Shown here piece by piece: positions 33,168 through 41,656 of a DNA stretch of 64,000 nt; within the stretch, counting starts at the first letter, position 1; each line of letters starts with the position of its first letter. Under the pieces are notes generated by a model that was not told the DNA's origin, ran no database searches, and saw nothing but the letters and a program-made list of their open reading frames with translations. Location of the stretch: the NCBI GenBank assembly GCA_963749895.1, contig CAVVOG010000003.1, forward strand, positions 1,240,001 through 1,304,000, given 5' to 3'. This DNA is from AC-51 sp963749895. Its GTDB lineage: Bacteria; Actinomycetota; UBA4738; HRBIN12. The translations under genes were made by a program, and so were the position numbers.

Positions 33168-33892
33168 CAGCTGGTCTCCTCCTGTTCGTCGTCGACGAAC
33201 CGGAAGGCCTTGAATCCTTCGGCGTACTCGTACCCGTGTCCGCTCTGCTCCGCGACCTCGCGGGCCCGCTCCCTGACCCACGGCGACGCCGCCTCCGCGC
33301 CCTGCGACACGTGGCACGCCAGGGCCGCGAGCTTCGTGTCGATCGTGTCGGTGATGTCGACGTAGGTGTCCGGCTCGTTCGTCACGAGCCACAGGTTCGG
33401 GATCTCGTAGGGCTCGATCCCCTCGTCCTCGAGCTCCCGGAACATCACGCGGGTCGGCGAGTCGGGCATCACCGCGGTGAGCGCGAGGAGGCCGGCCTGC
33501 TTGTGGTCCCAGTGGTTCACGTACCCAGAGCCCGACCAGAGCCGCGCGGGATCCGGGGCGACGATCACCTCGGGTCTGACCCGCCGGATCTCGCGGGTGA
33601 CCTTCTTGCGCGTCTCGGGCGTGACCTCGAGGAACCCGTCGAGCTCGCCCAGGAAGGTCACGCTGGCGACGCCCAGGACCTCGGCGGCCGCGCGTTGCTC
33701 AGCCTCACGGATCGGGCGCATCGTCTCGCGGGTGTGCGCGGGATCGTTCGATCCGGCGGAGCCGTCGGTGCACACCACGTAGTGGACCTCGCAGCCCTCG
33801 AGCGCCCATCGCGCGACGGTCCCGCCGCACATGAACTCGGCGTCGTCCGGATGCGCGAACACGACGACGGCGCTGGTGAAGGGAGACGCCAT
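33167..33892 (-). CDS. PIG-L/LmbE-family deacetylase
   Basis: 241-residue zinc-dependent N-deacetylase. The diagnostic 'FAHPDDAEFMCGGTVARW' (HPDD metal and base residues) and 'NHWDHKQAG' are present. Family members deacetylate GlcNAc-type substrates, as in mycothiol or bacillithiol synthesis (MshB, Mca, BshB), or act on secondary metabolites. With the MshD-like proteins elsewhere in the window a thiol role is possible but not shown. TAGGCT 8 bases before ATG 33892 (33901-33906) suggests a leaderless start. It overlaps the zinc-ribbon gene. Confidence 0.85.
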   Translation of the reverse strand: MASPFTSAVVVFAHPDDAEFMCGGTVARWALEGCEVHYVVCTDGSAGSNDPAHTRETMRPIREAEQRAAAEVLGVASVTFLGELDGFLEVTPETRKKVTREIRRVRPEVIVAPDPARLWSGSGYVNHWDHKQAGLLALTAVMPDSPTRVMFRELEDEGIEPYEIPNLWLVTNEPDTYVDITDTIDTKLAALACHVSQGAEAASPWVRERAREVAEQSGHGYEYAEGFKAFRFVDDEQEETS

Positions 33893-33900
33893 GGGTGACG

Positions 33901-33906
33901 AGCCTA
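33901..33906 (-). promoter_or_regulatory. Putative -10 hexamer of LmbE-deacetylase gene
   Basis: TAGGCT on the minus strand, 8 bases before ATG 33892. Confidence 0.45.
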
Positions 33907-33909
33907 CCG

Positions 33910-34377
33910 TCAGGCGATGCGTTCCATGCGGATGAACTCGCGCTCGGTGCCGTCCTCGAACCGCTTGACGTACGGCTCCCCCCGGACGAACCCGACGTGT
34001 TCGTAGGCACGCATCGCGCGCTCGTTCCACGGCAGGACGTCGAACGCGAACCGCGCCGGGCCCCAGCGCTCGCGAGCGAACGACAAGAGCGCCTCGGTGA
34101 ACGGGGCGCCGAGCCCACGACCGGTCAGATCGGGGCGCAGGCCGAGTCCCAGCTCGACGAGGTCGCCGAGGTGCGTGATCTCGGCGAACCCGACGAGTTG
34201 ACCGGTCGCGGCGTCGTCGGCCGCGAACCACACGTCGGGCCAGGCGTCGGGGTCGAGCAGTTCCGCCAGGTCCTCGAGGTCCTCACCCCAGTCGTAGACG
34301 TCGTAGGGGGTCTCGTACCGCCACGAAGCGATCGCGTGGGCATCGCCGAGCGTCATGTCGCGTACCAAGAACCGCAT
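33910..34377 (-). CDS. GNAT acetyltransferase, RimJ/RimL-like
   Basis: 155-residue acetyltransferase. 'GLGLRPDLTGRGLGAPFTEA' is the acetyl-CoA loop and 'VLPWNERAMRAYEHVGFVRGE' the RimL-type closing motif. Possible substrates are ribosomal protein N-termini or small amines; none can be chosen. ATG 34377 is taken as start because the longer open frame overlaps the divergent SDR gene; TAGGCT lies 10 bases upstream. It precedes the LmbE gene by 17 bases, but that gene appears to have its own promoter. Confidence 0.8.
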   Translation of the reverse strand: MRFLVRDMTLGDAHAIASWRYETPYDVYDWGEDLEDLAELLDPDAWPDVWFAADDAATGQLVGFAEITHLGDLVELGLGLRPDLTGRGLGAPFTEALLSFARERWGPARFAFDVLPWNERAMRAYEHVGFVRGEPYVKRFEDGTEREFIRMERIA

Positions 34378-34438
34378 CGCGCCCCCGAGCCTAGGCGAAC
34401 GCATGGGTCCAAGCTGATCGAGATGGCGTTCCTCCGCG

Positions 34439-34444
34439 TACGGT
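34439..34444 (+). promoter_or_regulatory. Putative -10 hexamer of SDR gene
   Basis: TACGGT ends 6 bases before ATG 34451. GGAGG within the spacer would be too close to act as a ribosome-binding site. Confidence 0.4.
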
Positions 34445-34450
34445 GGAGGC

Positions 34451-35389
34451 ATGGGACTCAAGGAGATCGCCGACGCCGCGATGGAGGTGACCGTCGTCCC
34501 GAGCTTCACGAAGCTCGGCTACGCGGCGCGTCGGCGCTTGTTCGGCTGGGAAGATCTCGCGACGTTGCGGCTCGACGGCGAGGTCGTCGCGATCACCGGG
34601 GCATCGTCGGGACTCGGTCTGGCAACCGCCCGACAGGTGGCGTCGATGGGGGGCCGGGTCGTGCTGCTGGTCCGCAACGTCGAGAAGGGTGAGCGGGCGA
34701 CGGCGGAACTGACGGGTGAGGGGCACCGGGTCGTCGCGTGCGATCTGACCGACCCCGACTCCGTGCGGGAGGCCGCCGCGGAGATCGGCCGGACGACCGA
34801 CCGGCTCCGCGCCTTGGTCCACAACGCCGGATTCCTCACGGCCGAGTACGGGACGACCGTCGTCGGACGCGAGCGGACCTTCGCGACGATGGTCCTCGGG
34901 CCGCATCTCCTGACCCGCGAGCTCCTCCCGATCCTCGGTGCGGGATCGCGGGTCATCTGGATCGCCTCCGGCGGGATGTACACGCAACGCCTCGACGTGG
35001 ACGAGGTAGAGATGGGGCCGGATGACTACCGAGGCTCGGTCGCGTACGCGCGTGCCAAACGCGCCCAGGTCGTCCTGACGAAGGAGTGGGCGGGCCGGCT
35101 GCGCGACCGCGGGATCGCCGTGCACGCGATGCATCCGGGCTGGGCAGACACGCCCGGGATCCACGAGGGGCTTCCCACCTTCGCGAGACTGATCGGCCCG
35201 CTCCTGCGCGACACGGACGAGGGGGCCGACACGATCGCATGGCTCGTCGCAGCCGACGAGCCGGCCACGGTGACCGGCCTGTTCTGGCACGACCGCGCAC
35301 CAAGGCCCACGGAGAAGCTCCCCGGCACCGCCACCTCCGACGAGGAGCAGGCGCGCCTGTGGACGCTCGTGGAAGGCCTCACCGCCTGA
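34451..35389 (+). CDS. Short-chain dehydrogenase/reductase (DHRS12/retinol-dehydrogenase-like)
   Basis: 312-residue SDR oxidoreductase. The cofactor motif 'AITGASSGLGLATARQVA' (TGxxxGxG) starts near residue 48, 'ALVHNAGFL' is the NAG motif, and the catalytic Tyr-x3-Lys is 'AYARAKRAQ'. A 40-residue N-terminal extension precedes the Rossmann fold, and the overall pattern resembles DHRS12-type reductases. An Arg after the first strand of the fold ('LVRNVEKGERA') suggests NADP(H). The substrate is unknown. It stands alone ahead of the ABC exporter genes. Confidence 0.85.
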   Translation: MGLKEIADAAMEVTVVPSFTKLGYAARRRLFGWEDLATLRLDGEVVAITGASSGLGLATARQVASMGGRVVLLVRNVEKGERATAELTGEGHRVVACDLTDPDSVREAAAEIGRTTDRLRALVHNAGFLTAEYGTTVVGRERTFATMVLGPHLLTRELLPILGAGSRVIWIASGGMYTQRLDVDEVEMGPDDYRGSVAYARAKRAQVVLTKEWAGRLRDRGIAVHAMHPGWADTPGIHEGLPTFARLIGPLLRDTDEGADTIAWLVAADEPATVTGLFWHDRAPRPTEKLPGTATSDEEQARLWTLVEGLTA

Positions 35390-35437
35390 GGGCCCTTCGT
35401 CCGCACGCACGTCCGCGGGCTGCGCGATGATGCGGGC

Positions 35438-36166
35438 GTGAGCGCGACCCACGCGATCGCCGCCGAGGGGCTCGAGAAGCGGTTCGGGCCGATCCGGGCG
35501 CTCGACGGCCTGACGCTGGAGGTCTACGCCGGGGAGATCCTCGGCTTGATCGGACCGAACGGGGCCGGAAAGTCGACCTTCATCCGAACCGTCGCCGGCC
35601 TGATCGCCCTCGACGGAGGCCGGATCGCCGTCCTGGGGGAGTCACCCGGGCGCCGCGTGTCCTCGCGGATCGGGTACATGACCCAGTCGGCCGCGCTCTA
35701 CGAGGACCTCTCGATCCGAGAGAACCTCGCGTTCTTCGGGTTGGTCTACGGCCTGACCACGCGTGAGGCACGCGCGCGAGGTGAAGAGCTGATGTCGCTC
35801 TTGCGCCTGACCGAGAAGGTCGATCGGCCCGTCCACGAGCTGTCCGGCGGTCAGCGCCAGCTCGCGAACCTCGCGTGCTCGATGGTCCACGGACCGTCGC
35901 TCCTGCTCCTGGACGAGCCGACCGTGGGGGTCGACCCGGAGCTGCGACGTCGACTGTGGGAGGAGTTCGCGGGGCTCCGTGACGAGGGCACGACGATCCT
36001 CGTGACCACGCACGTGATGGACGAGGCCGACCGGTGCGACCGGATCGCATTCGTCGCAGACGGTCGGATCCTCGACGTGGGAACCGCCGGCGAGCTGGTC
36101 GAGCGGACGGGAGCCTCGTCGATCGAGGACGCATTCCTGCGGCTGCGCGACGGGAGCGAACCGTGA
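35438..36166 (+). CDS. ABC exporter ATP-binding protein
   Basis: 242-residue ATPase of an ABC-2 exporter. Walker A 'GLIGPNGAGKSTFIR', Q-loop 'GYMTQSAALYEDLSIREN', signature 'LSGGQRQLANLACSMV' and Walker B 'LLLLDEPTVGVDPELRR' are complete. GTG 35438 follows GATGAT by 6 bases. Its stop overlaps the permease start as GTGA, so the pair is one transport system. Such DrrA-like ATPases export antibiotics, lipids or polymers; the cargo cannot be read from the sequence. Confidence 0.9.
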   Translation: MSATHAIAAEGLEKRFGPIRALDGLTLEVYAGEILGLIGPNGAGKSTFIRTVAGLIALDGGRIAVLGESPGRRVSSRIGYMTQSAALYEDLSIRENLAFFGLVYGLTTREARARGEELMSLLRLTEKVDRPVHELSGGQRQLANLACSMVHGPSLLLLDEPTVGVDPELRRRLWEEFAGLRDEGTTILVTTHVMDEADRCDRIAFVADGRILDVGTAGELVERTGASSIEDAFLRLRDGSEP

Positions 36167-37242
36167 ACCCCACGCGGATCGGCGCGCTCGCGCAGCGGAT
36201 CGTTCGGGCGTTCCGGCACGACCGCCGCACGCTCGGCCTGATCGTGGTCGTCCCGCTCGTCGTGATGATGTTGATCGGCTACCTCGTGGGCGACGACAAG
36301 GAGGAGCTGCGTGTCGCGGTGTACGGGATCGGTGTCGAGAGCCCGTTCGCCCTCGCGTTCGACGCGCAGCCGGGGGTGTCGGTGGCGGGTGCGGCCGAGG
36401 ACGAGGCGGCCGCGCGGGCGGCGGTGACCGACGGCGAGTTCGCGGCAGCGATCGGCCCGGCCGGACCCGACCCGTCGTCGGGCGTCCTCGTGATCGTGCC
36501 CGGCGAGGACGTCCAGGTCGAAGGGCCGGTCGTGCAGATGGCGGTCCGCGCCTCCGCGATCGCGCAGGGTCAGGACCTGCCGACCGGCGAGATCCCCGGG
36601 GTCACCGTCGAACGCGTGTCGCTCCCCGGCGGCGAACGCCCGTCCACGATCTCGTTCGCGGCGCCCGCGATGATCACGGTCTTCGCGTTCCTGTTCACCT
36701 TCATGCTGACGAGCGTGGCGTTCCTGCGGGAGCGCTCGTCGGGGACGCTCGAACGGCTGCTCGCCTCCCCGATCACGAAGGGCGAGATCCTGAGCGGCTA
36801 CCTCCTCGGGTTCCTCCCGTTCGCGGCCGCTCAGACCACGCTCGTTCTCGGCTACGCGATCATCGTCCTCGACGCCCAGGTCGCGGGCTCGCTCTGGCTC
36901 GTGATCCTCGTGCTGCTGCTGCTCGTCGTCGGCGTGGTGAACCTCGGGATCACGCTGTCGTTCTACGCGCGCAACGAGCTCCAGGTGATCCAGTTCATCC
37001 CGCTCGTGCTGCTCCCCCAGGTCTTCCTGGGCGGACTCTTCTGGCCGGTCGTGACCCTGTGGGAGCCGCTCACCTGGGTGTCGGTGCTGTTCCCCGTGAC
37101 GCACGCCGTCCACGCGCTCCGTCGCGTGATGCTCGGTGGCGCGGCGATCGGCGACATCGCGAACGACCTGTGGTCGCTCGTCGCGTTCGCCGTCGCGATG
37201 ATCGGCCTCGGCGTGCTTGTCCTGAGACGACAGCGAGCCTGA
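36163..37242 (+). CDS. ABC-2 type exporter permease
   Basis: 359-residue membrane partner of the preceding ATPase. One N-terminal helix ('LIVVVPLVVMMLIGYLVG') is followed by an external loop of about 140 residues and then five helices from about residue 165, the usual ABC-2/DrrB-YhhJ layout. 'RERSSGTLERLLASPITKGE' is the conserved coupling segment contacting the ATPase. GTG 36163 overlaps the ATPase stop. It is convergent with the GSDH-like gene, 3 bases apart. Confidence 0.88.
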   Translation: MNPTRIGALAQRIVRAFRHDRRTLGLIVVVPLVVMMLIGYLVGDDKEELRVAVYGIGVESPFALAFDAQPGVSVAGAAEDEAAARAAVTDGEFAAAIGPAGPDPSSGVLVIVPGEDVQVEGPVVQMAVRASAIAQGQDLPTGEIPGVTVERVSLPGGERPSTISFAAPAMITVFAFLFTFMLTSVAFLRERSSGTLERLLASPITKGEILSGYLLGFLPFAAAQTTLVLGYAIIVLDAQVAGSLWLVILVLLLLVVGVVNLGITLSFYARNELQVIQFIPLVLLPQVFLGGLFWPVVTLWEPLTWVSVLFPVTHAVHALRRVMLGGAAIGDIANDLWSLVAFAVAMIGLGVLVLRRQRA

Positions 37243-37245
37243 GGC

Positions 37246-38136
37246 CTACGGCGTGAGGAACCTGATCCGCTCCTCGTCCGCGTAGGCGAGGCTGCCGTCG
37301 AGGAGCGTGACCACCGCGATCGCACAGTCGGTCGCCGCCGGCGAGCCGTCCGGGATCACCGCTCCGTCCGAGACCCGGTACAGCTGCAGCGTCCGGGTCA
37401 CGTAGGTGCACAGCGCCAGCCGGCCGTCCGTGAGCACGGCGAGACCGCTGGGCGCCGCGTGAGGTCCCAGGGTCGTGAGGACCTGCGGCTCGCCGGCCGT
37501 CGCGATCGCGAGCCGCTCGTCGCCTTCACCCCCCGCGTTGTCCGCCACGAACAGCGTCCCGTCGGAGGCGTAGGCGAAGGCGAAGGGGTTGTTCCACCCC
37601 CGCGACAGCACGGTCGGGCTCTGGTCGGAGGGTCCCGCGGGATCGAGCGCGAGCAGCTTCCCGTTCGGGGTCTCGGGGTCGGCGGCCGCAGCGGCATCGA
37701 GCAGGTCTCCGACCCCGATCACCAACTGGCCGTCGGGCGAGAAGGCGAGGTGCCCGCCGTTCGCGCGGTCGGCCGAGGGCGGCCCGGCCCAGACCAGCCG
37801 GTCCTCATCCACCCGGGCGACCTCGAGCCGTCCGTCGGGCGCCGTGTACGCCGCGTACAGCGCGTCACCATCGAGCGCGACCCCGAGGAGACCTCGTTGC
37901 TCACCGTCGGTGGAGACCTGGACCCGCCCGATCTGCTCGATGGTCCCGTCGGCGTCGCGGCGGACGATGCGACCGGTCAGACGCTCGCCCCACACGAGGT
38001 CGCCGTCGTCGGCCGCGGTGAGCGCGGCGGGGAAGTTCGCGGGTATCCCGTCGTCGCCGCTCGTCACCACGATCGCGGCGGTGACGGTGGCGGTGATCAC
38101 CACCCCGGCAACCACCAACACCGCGCGTCGTCGCAC
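37246..38136 (-). CDS. Glucose/sorbosone dehydrogenase-like beta-propeller protein
   Basis: 296-residue exported protein with an N-terminal hydrophobic anchor ('AVLVVAGVVITATVTAAIVV') and a GSDH/PQQ-type six-bladed propeller. Matching segments: 'GEQRGLLGVALDGDALYAAY', 'ANGGHLAFSPDGQLVIGVGD', 'NGKLLALDPAG', 'SRGWNNPFAFAYASDGTLFV' and 'ADNAGGEGDERL'. It is shorter than the classical 400-residue enzymes, so PQQ binding and catalysis are uncertain. GTG 38136 begins one base after the membrane-protein stop, making it the last gene of the DoxX unit. Could be a soluble aldose dehydrogenase or only a propeller scaffold. Confidence 0.75.
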   Translation of the reverse strand: MRRRAVLVVAGVVITATVTAAIVVTSGDDGIPANFPAALTAADDGDLVWGERLTGRIVRRDADGTIEQIGRVQVSTDGEQRGLLGVALDGDALYAAYTAPDGRLEVARVDEDRLVWAGPPSADRANGGHLAFSPDGQLVIGVGDLLDAAAAADPETPNGKLLALDPAGPSDQSPTVLSRGWNNPFAFAYASDGTLFVADNAGGEGDERLAIATAGEPQVLTTLGPHAAPSGLAVLTDGRLALCTYVTRTLQLYRVSDGAVIPDGSPAATDCAIAVVTLLDGSLAYADEERIRFLTP

Positions 38137-38137
38137 C

Positions 38138-38545
38138 TCAGGCGTCCCGATCGGCCGCCAGACCGTCCGGGGCGGTCGAGGGAGACACGACCAGCGCGGT
38201 GAGGCCGACGCCGAGCATCAACCAGAAGCTCGCCGTGCTCGCGCGCCCGCCGAACGGGTTCCAGGTCTGTCCGACACCCAGGACCGTCAGCCCCGTCATC
38301 GCGAGGAAGAGCACGCCGGCAGCCAGCACGGGGCCCTTCGAGCCCCGGCGCGTCCCCAGCCACGCGACGAGCCCCCCCACCACGGTGAGCACACCGCCGA
38401 GGGTGTTCATCGCGTAGAGCCGCCAGAGCTGCTCCCCGCGGTCGGCGGCGAACGGCGCCCCGAGGGCGTTCAGCGCTCCGGCGATCCCTCCCACGACCGC
38501 GACCACGGCGAGCACCGTCGCCGCTCGTGCGCGTTCCTGCCTCAT
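38138..38545 (-). CDS. Small four-helix membrane protein
   Basis: 135-residue hydrophobic protein with four predicted helices ('ATVLAVVAVVGGIAGALNAL', 'NTLGGVLTVVGGLVAWLG', 'VLAAGVLFLAMTGLTVLG', 'ASFWLMLGVGLTALVV'). No family recognised. The ATG overlaps the stop of the DoxX gene as ATGA and its own stop is one base before the propeller gene, so the three are translated together. Probably an accessory subunit of whatever membrane complex the DoxX protein forms. Confidence 0.65.
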   Translation of the reverse strand: MRQERARAATVLAVVAVVGGIAGALNALGAPFAADRGEQLWRLYAMNTLGGVLTVVGGLVAWLGTRRGSKGPVLAAGVLFLAMTGLTVLGVGQTWNPFGGRASTASFWLMLGVGLTALVVSPSTAPDGLAADRDA

Positions 38546-39060
38546 GACGCCCTCCTCAGCAGCGCTGCCACACGGCCATCGGCCTGGGCCCAACCCGGAC
38601 GAAGGATCGCGTCCAGCCCGAACGCGCGCCCCGCCGCCGTCGCCCACAGCAGGGCATGTCCCGCGAACATCATGTAGTAGGCCCAGCTCCACTCGTGTGG
38701 CCCGTTCAGGATCGACAGCGAGATCGCCACGGTCTGCGCCATCCCCACGACCGCCCAGAACCGCGTGGCGAGCCCCAGGATCAGGAAGGCGCCGAGCGCC
38801 ATCTCGGTCAGGAGCGTCAGCCACCCGAAGAACGTGAAGTTGGGGATCACCACGTGCTCGACGAACCACGCGTACGGCGCGAAGACGGGGAACTCGTACG
38901 CCCACTCGGTGAAATGCCGGAGCGTCCGGAACTCCGGGGGCGTCTTCCAGGACACGGTCGTGAGCCACAGCAGTCCGAAGACGATCCGGGTCGCCGCGAT
39001 CACCCCCCTGGACGCCCACGTGTCCACCGGCAGCCGCCGGTCCTCGTCGATCTCTCGCAC
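38542..39060 (-). CDS. DoxX-family membrane protein
   Basis: 172-residue membrane protein of the DoxX/TQO-like superfamily, with about four helices: 'RIVFGLLWLTTVSWKTPP' begins the fold, then 'FTFFGWLTLLTEMALGAFLI', 'LGLATRFWAVVGMAQTVAI' and 'WAYYMMFAGHALLWATAAG'. Homologues include thiosulfate:quinone oxidoreductase subunits and mycobacterial membrane redox complexes. AGGAGG precedes GTG 39060 at good spacing, so this starts a translation unit 65 bases after the radical SAM gene; the longer open frame upstream is low complexity. Confidence 0.8.
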   Translation of the reverse strand: MREIDEDRRLPVDTWASRGVIAATRIVFGLLWLTTVSWKTPPEFRTLRHFTEWAYEFPVFAPYAWFVEHVVIPNFTFFGWLTLLTEMALGAFLILGLATRFWAVVGMAQTVAISLSILNGPHEWSWAYYMMFAGHALLWATAAGRAFGLDAILRPGWAQADGRVAALLRRAS

Positions 39061-39125
39061 GTCGGTCCTCCTCCCCGCCGCCCCGCGACGGTCCGTCGGC
39101 GCCCGACCGGGCGCCGAGCTCACGT

Positions 39126-39974
39126 TCAGGTGAAACGGTCGTCGATCGGCCCGGCGAACCCCCGACCGGCCACGAGGTCCACGAGCGCGGTCGCGGGCAC
39201 GTGCAGCGGGTCGATCGCACGGGTCACGAGCAGGTCGACGTCGAGCCGGCCCCCGACCACGGTCGGTGCGAACGGGCTCCAGAAGGCGCCGTCGGCGGTC
39301 AGGGTGAGCTCGGGCGCGAGCTCGTCGCTCCCAGCCGGCTCCCCCATGCCGTTCGTGGCGGCCCGGCCCCGGCGCACGACCCCGCGGACCAGGTGTTCCT
39401 CGTCGGGGACGCCGAGCGCCCGGTGGAGCTCGCACAGGGCCGCCATGTCGTCCTCGTCCACGAACTCCCGGGTCGATGCGATCCGCACGCCGATCCCCAT
39501 CTCAACCAGCTTCGGGATCGCCTCGACGACCTTCCGGAAGTTCTCCGGGCCCCGCATCTCGTCGTTCGCGACCGGGTCGGAGCTGTCCAGCGAGATCTGG
39601 ATACGCAGGTCGCGCCCGCCCAGCGGACGCAGCCGCTCGAGCCGGGCGTTCGAGAACAGCGTCCCGTTCGACAGCACGACGACGGGCAGGATGTCGCTCA
39701 GCCGCACCAGGAGCTCGGGCATGTCGGACACGAGGAAGGGCTCGCCGCCGGTGACCCCGAGCCCACGGAACCCGAGGGCGGGCGCCTGCCGGGCGATCGC
39801 CTCGATCCGCTCGGAGGGCATGATCCGCGCGTCGGCATCGGGCGCCGACTCGGTCAGGCAGTACGAGCAGGCCAGGTTGCAGTGGTAGTTCGCGTACAGG
39901 TACAGGCGGGACCCGATCCGGCCCTGATCGATCGCCTCCGCGACCGGTCCCACGGCGAGCTGCGCCTCGCTCAC
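39126..39974 (-). CDS. Radical SAM protein of unknown specificity
   Basis: 282-residue radical SAM enzyme. The [4Fe-4S] motif is C32-x3-C36-x2-C39 in 'NYHCNLACSYCLTESAPDA'; 'GLGVTGGEPFLVSDM' binds SAM and 'IQISLDSSDPVANDEMRGPE' is the next barrel strand. There is no C-terminal Cys-rich SPASM region, so only one cluster is expected. GTG 39974 overlaps the AhpD-like stop (GTGA). The neighbours (epimerase, DUF2064 and GT2 enzymes) suggest modification of a glycan, lipid or small molecule rather than a peptide: I see no precursor peptide. The reaction is unknown. Confidence 0.85.
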   Translation of the reverse strand: MSEAQLAVGPVAEAIDQGRIGSRLYLYANYHCNLACSYCLTESAPDADARIMPSERIEAIARQAPALGFRGLGVTGGEPFLVSDMPELLVRLSDILPVVVLSNGTLFSNARLERLRPLGGRDLRIQISLDSSDPVANDEMRGPENFRKVVEAIPKLVEMGIGVRIASTREFVDEDDMAALCELHRALGVPDEEHLVRGVVRRGRAATNGMGEPAGSDELAPELTLTADGAFWSPFAPTVVGGRLDVDLLVTRAIDPLHVPATALVDLVAGRGFAGPIDDRFT

Positions 39975-40555
39975 GCCGCGAGCTCCGCGGGGTCGATCCC
40001 CGCCTCGGCCAGCCGAGCGAGCGACGCCGCACTCACGGGTAGCCGGAGCGCCGTGCAGTACCGGTTGAGGAAGATCGTGCACCCCACCATCGCCGCGAGC
40101 TCCACGATCACCGCATCGTCGACATGGGCGGCCAGGGAGTCGGCGATCTCATCGGGGACCTCACCCTTGCCGGCGGCGACCTCATCCACCCATCGCAGCA
40201 GCGCGATCTCGCGCCCGTCCGAGAACGATCCCAGGCCGCTCGCCGGGTCGCAGAGCTCCCGGACCTCGCCCGCGTCCACGTCCGCATCGAGCGCGATCGC
40301 CGCGTGGGTCAGGGTGCAGTACGTGCACGCCAGCAGCGCGCTCGCCCGCACGATCACCAGCTCGGCGGTGCGGCGGTCGACGAGCGAGCCCCCCAGCGCC
40401 TGCCCGATGAACGGCAGCGCGGCATGGGCGAGCTCCGGCACCTGGGCGAGCGACCGGGCGATCGGCCCGGGATCACCACCGGCGAACAAGGAGCGGACGC
40501 TGAGCGGCGCCTCCTCCTCGACGAGCAGGCGGACGCGGGCATCTGGCTGATTCAT
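39971..40555 (-). CDS. AhpD/carboxymuconolactone decarboxylase-family protein
   Basis: 194-residue helical protein. The redox motif C77-T-Y-C80-x3-H84 in 'ASALLACTYCTLTHAAIA' matches the AhpD-type Cys-x2-Cys-x3-His peroxidase site, with a preceding Glu in 'RTAELVIVR' in the usual position. The typical reaction is thiol-dependent peroxide reduction, though many family members serve as uncharacterised accessory enzymes beside radical SAM proteins. Start ATG 40555 overlaps the epimerase stop (ATGA) and its stop overlaps the radical SAM start, so all three are tightly coupled. Confidence 0.85.
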   Translation of the reverse strand: MNQPDARVRLLVEEEAPLSVRSLFAGGDPGPIARSLAQVPELAHAALPFIGQALGGSLVDRRTAELVIVRASALLACTYCTLTHAAIALDADVDAGEVRELCDPASGLGSFSDGREIALLRWVDEVAAGKGEVPDEIADSLAAHVDDAVIVELAAMVGCTIFLNRYCTALRLPVSAASLARLAEAGIDPAELAA

Positions 40556-41646
40556 GGGACCTCCGTGTCGTGATCGGGACCGTCCGTTGCACGTGCCGGC
40601 GGCGGCGCGCGCAAGGGGTCGTGGGCGAACGCCGACATCCCATCGGCGAACGAGGTACGGGCGCGGAACCCGAGCACCGCGGCGGCGCGTTCGGGCGAGG
40701 CGACCACGTGGCGGACGTCCCCGAGCCGGTACCCGCCCACGACCTGCGGTCGGGGGGCGTCGGGACCCGCGGCGTCGGCGAGCGCCTCGGCCATCTCGCC
40801 GATCGTGTGGGGCTCGCCGCTGGCGATGTTGAAGGCACCGTCGGCAGCGGCCTCCAGGGCAAGGACGTTCGCGTGCGCGACGTCGGTCACGTGGACGAAG
40901 TCCCGGCGTTGCCCCCCGTCCTCGAAGACGCGAGGTGCCTCGCCGGCCTCGAGGGCGCTGCGGAAGATGCTCGCCACGCCCGCGTAGGGGGTGTCACGCG
41001 GCATCCACGGCCCGTAGACGTTGTGGTACCGGAGGGCGGCGACGGGGGATCCGTGCTCGCGCGCGTAGGCGGCGCACAGGTGCTCCTGGTGGAGCTTCGT
41101 CGCCGCGTACACGTTGCGGGGGTCGAGCGGCGCGTCCTCGGGCACGACGTCGGGCACGAGGGGCTCGTCGCACGCGGGGCAGGGCGGCTCGAACCGACCG
41201 GCCTCGAGGTCCTCGATCCGACGGGGGCGCGGGCGCACCACGCCGTGCGACGCGCAGCGGTACCGGCCCTCGCCGTAGACCACCATGCTGCTGGCCAGCG
41301 CGATCGGCCCGGCGAAGCCACGTCCGTGCAGCGCCGAGAGCAGCGTCGCGGTCCCCAGGTCGTTGGCGCGCACGTAGGCGGGCATGTCACCGAGATCGAC
41401 CCCCAGACCGACCTTCGCCGCCTGGTGACAGACGGCATCGACACCCTCGACCGCCTCGTGCATCGCGTCGGCGTCGGCCACGTCCACCCATCGGTAGGAC
41501 GCCTCCGGGTTGAGGTGCGGCGGAGCGCCCTCGTGCGCCGCGGGGTCGAGCGAGTCCACCACGAGCACCTCGTGGTGACGTGCGACGAGCGCGTCGACCA
41601 CGTGGGAACCGATGAACCCCGCCCCACCCGTCACCAAGATCCGCAC
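40552..41646 (-). CDS. NAD-dependent sugar-nucleotide epimerase (dTDP-rhamnose 4-epimerase-like)
   Basis: 364-residue extended SDR. 'ILVTGGAGFIGSHVVDALV' binds NAD; 'NVYAATKLHQEHLC' holds the Tyr-x3-Lys. Between them is an insert with 'YRCASHGVV' and 'FEPPCPACDEPLVPDV', a Cys/His pair and Cys-x2-Cys that could bind zinc; this insert is typical of the subgroup annotated as dTDP-L-rhamnose 4-epimerase. GTG 41646 has GAGGAGG upstream, 10 bases after the DUF2064 gene stop. The last 30 residues are low complexity. It presumably supplies a sugar donor for the two glycosyltransferases. Confidence 0.85.
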   Translation of the reverse strand: MRILVTGGAGFIGSHVVDALVARHHEVLVVDSLDPAAHEGAPPHLNPEASYRWVDVADADAMHEAVEGVDAVCHQAAKVGLGVDLGDMPAYVRANDLGTATLLSALHGRGFAGPIALASSMVVYGEGRYRCASHGVVRPRPRRIEDLEAGRFEPPCPACDEPLVPDVVPEDAPLDPRNVYAATKLHQEHLCAAYAREHGSPVAALRYHNVYGPWMPRDTPYAGVASIFRSALEAGEAPRVFEDGGQRRDFVHVTDVAHANVLALEAAADGAFNIASGEPHTIGEMAEALADAAGPDAPRPQVVGGYRLGDVRHVVASPERAAAVLGFRARTSFADGMSAFAHDPLRAPPPARATDGPDHDTEVP

Positions 41647-41656
41647 GTCGGCCTCC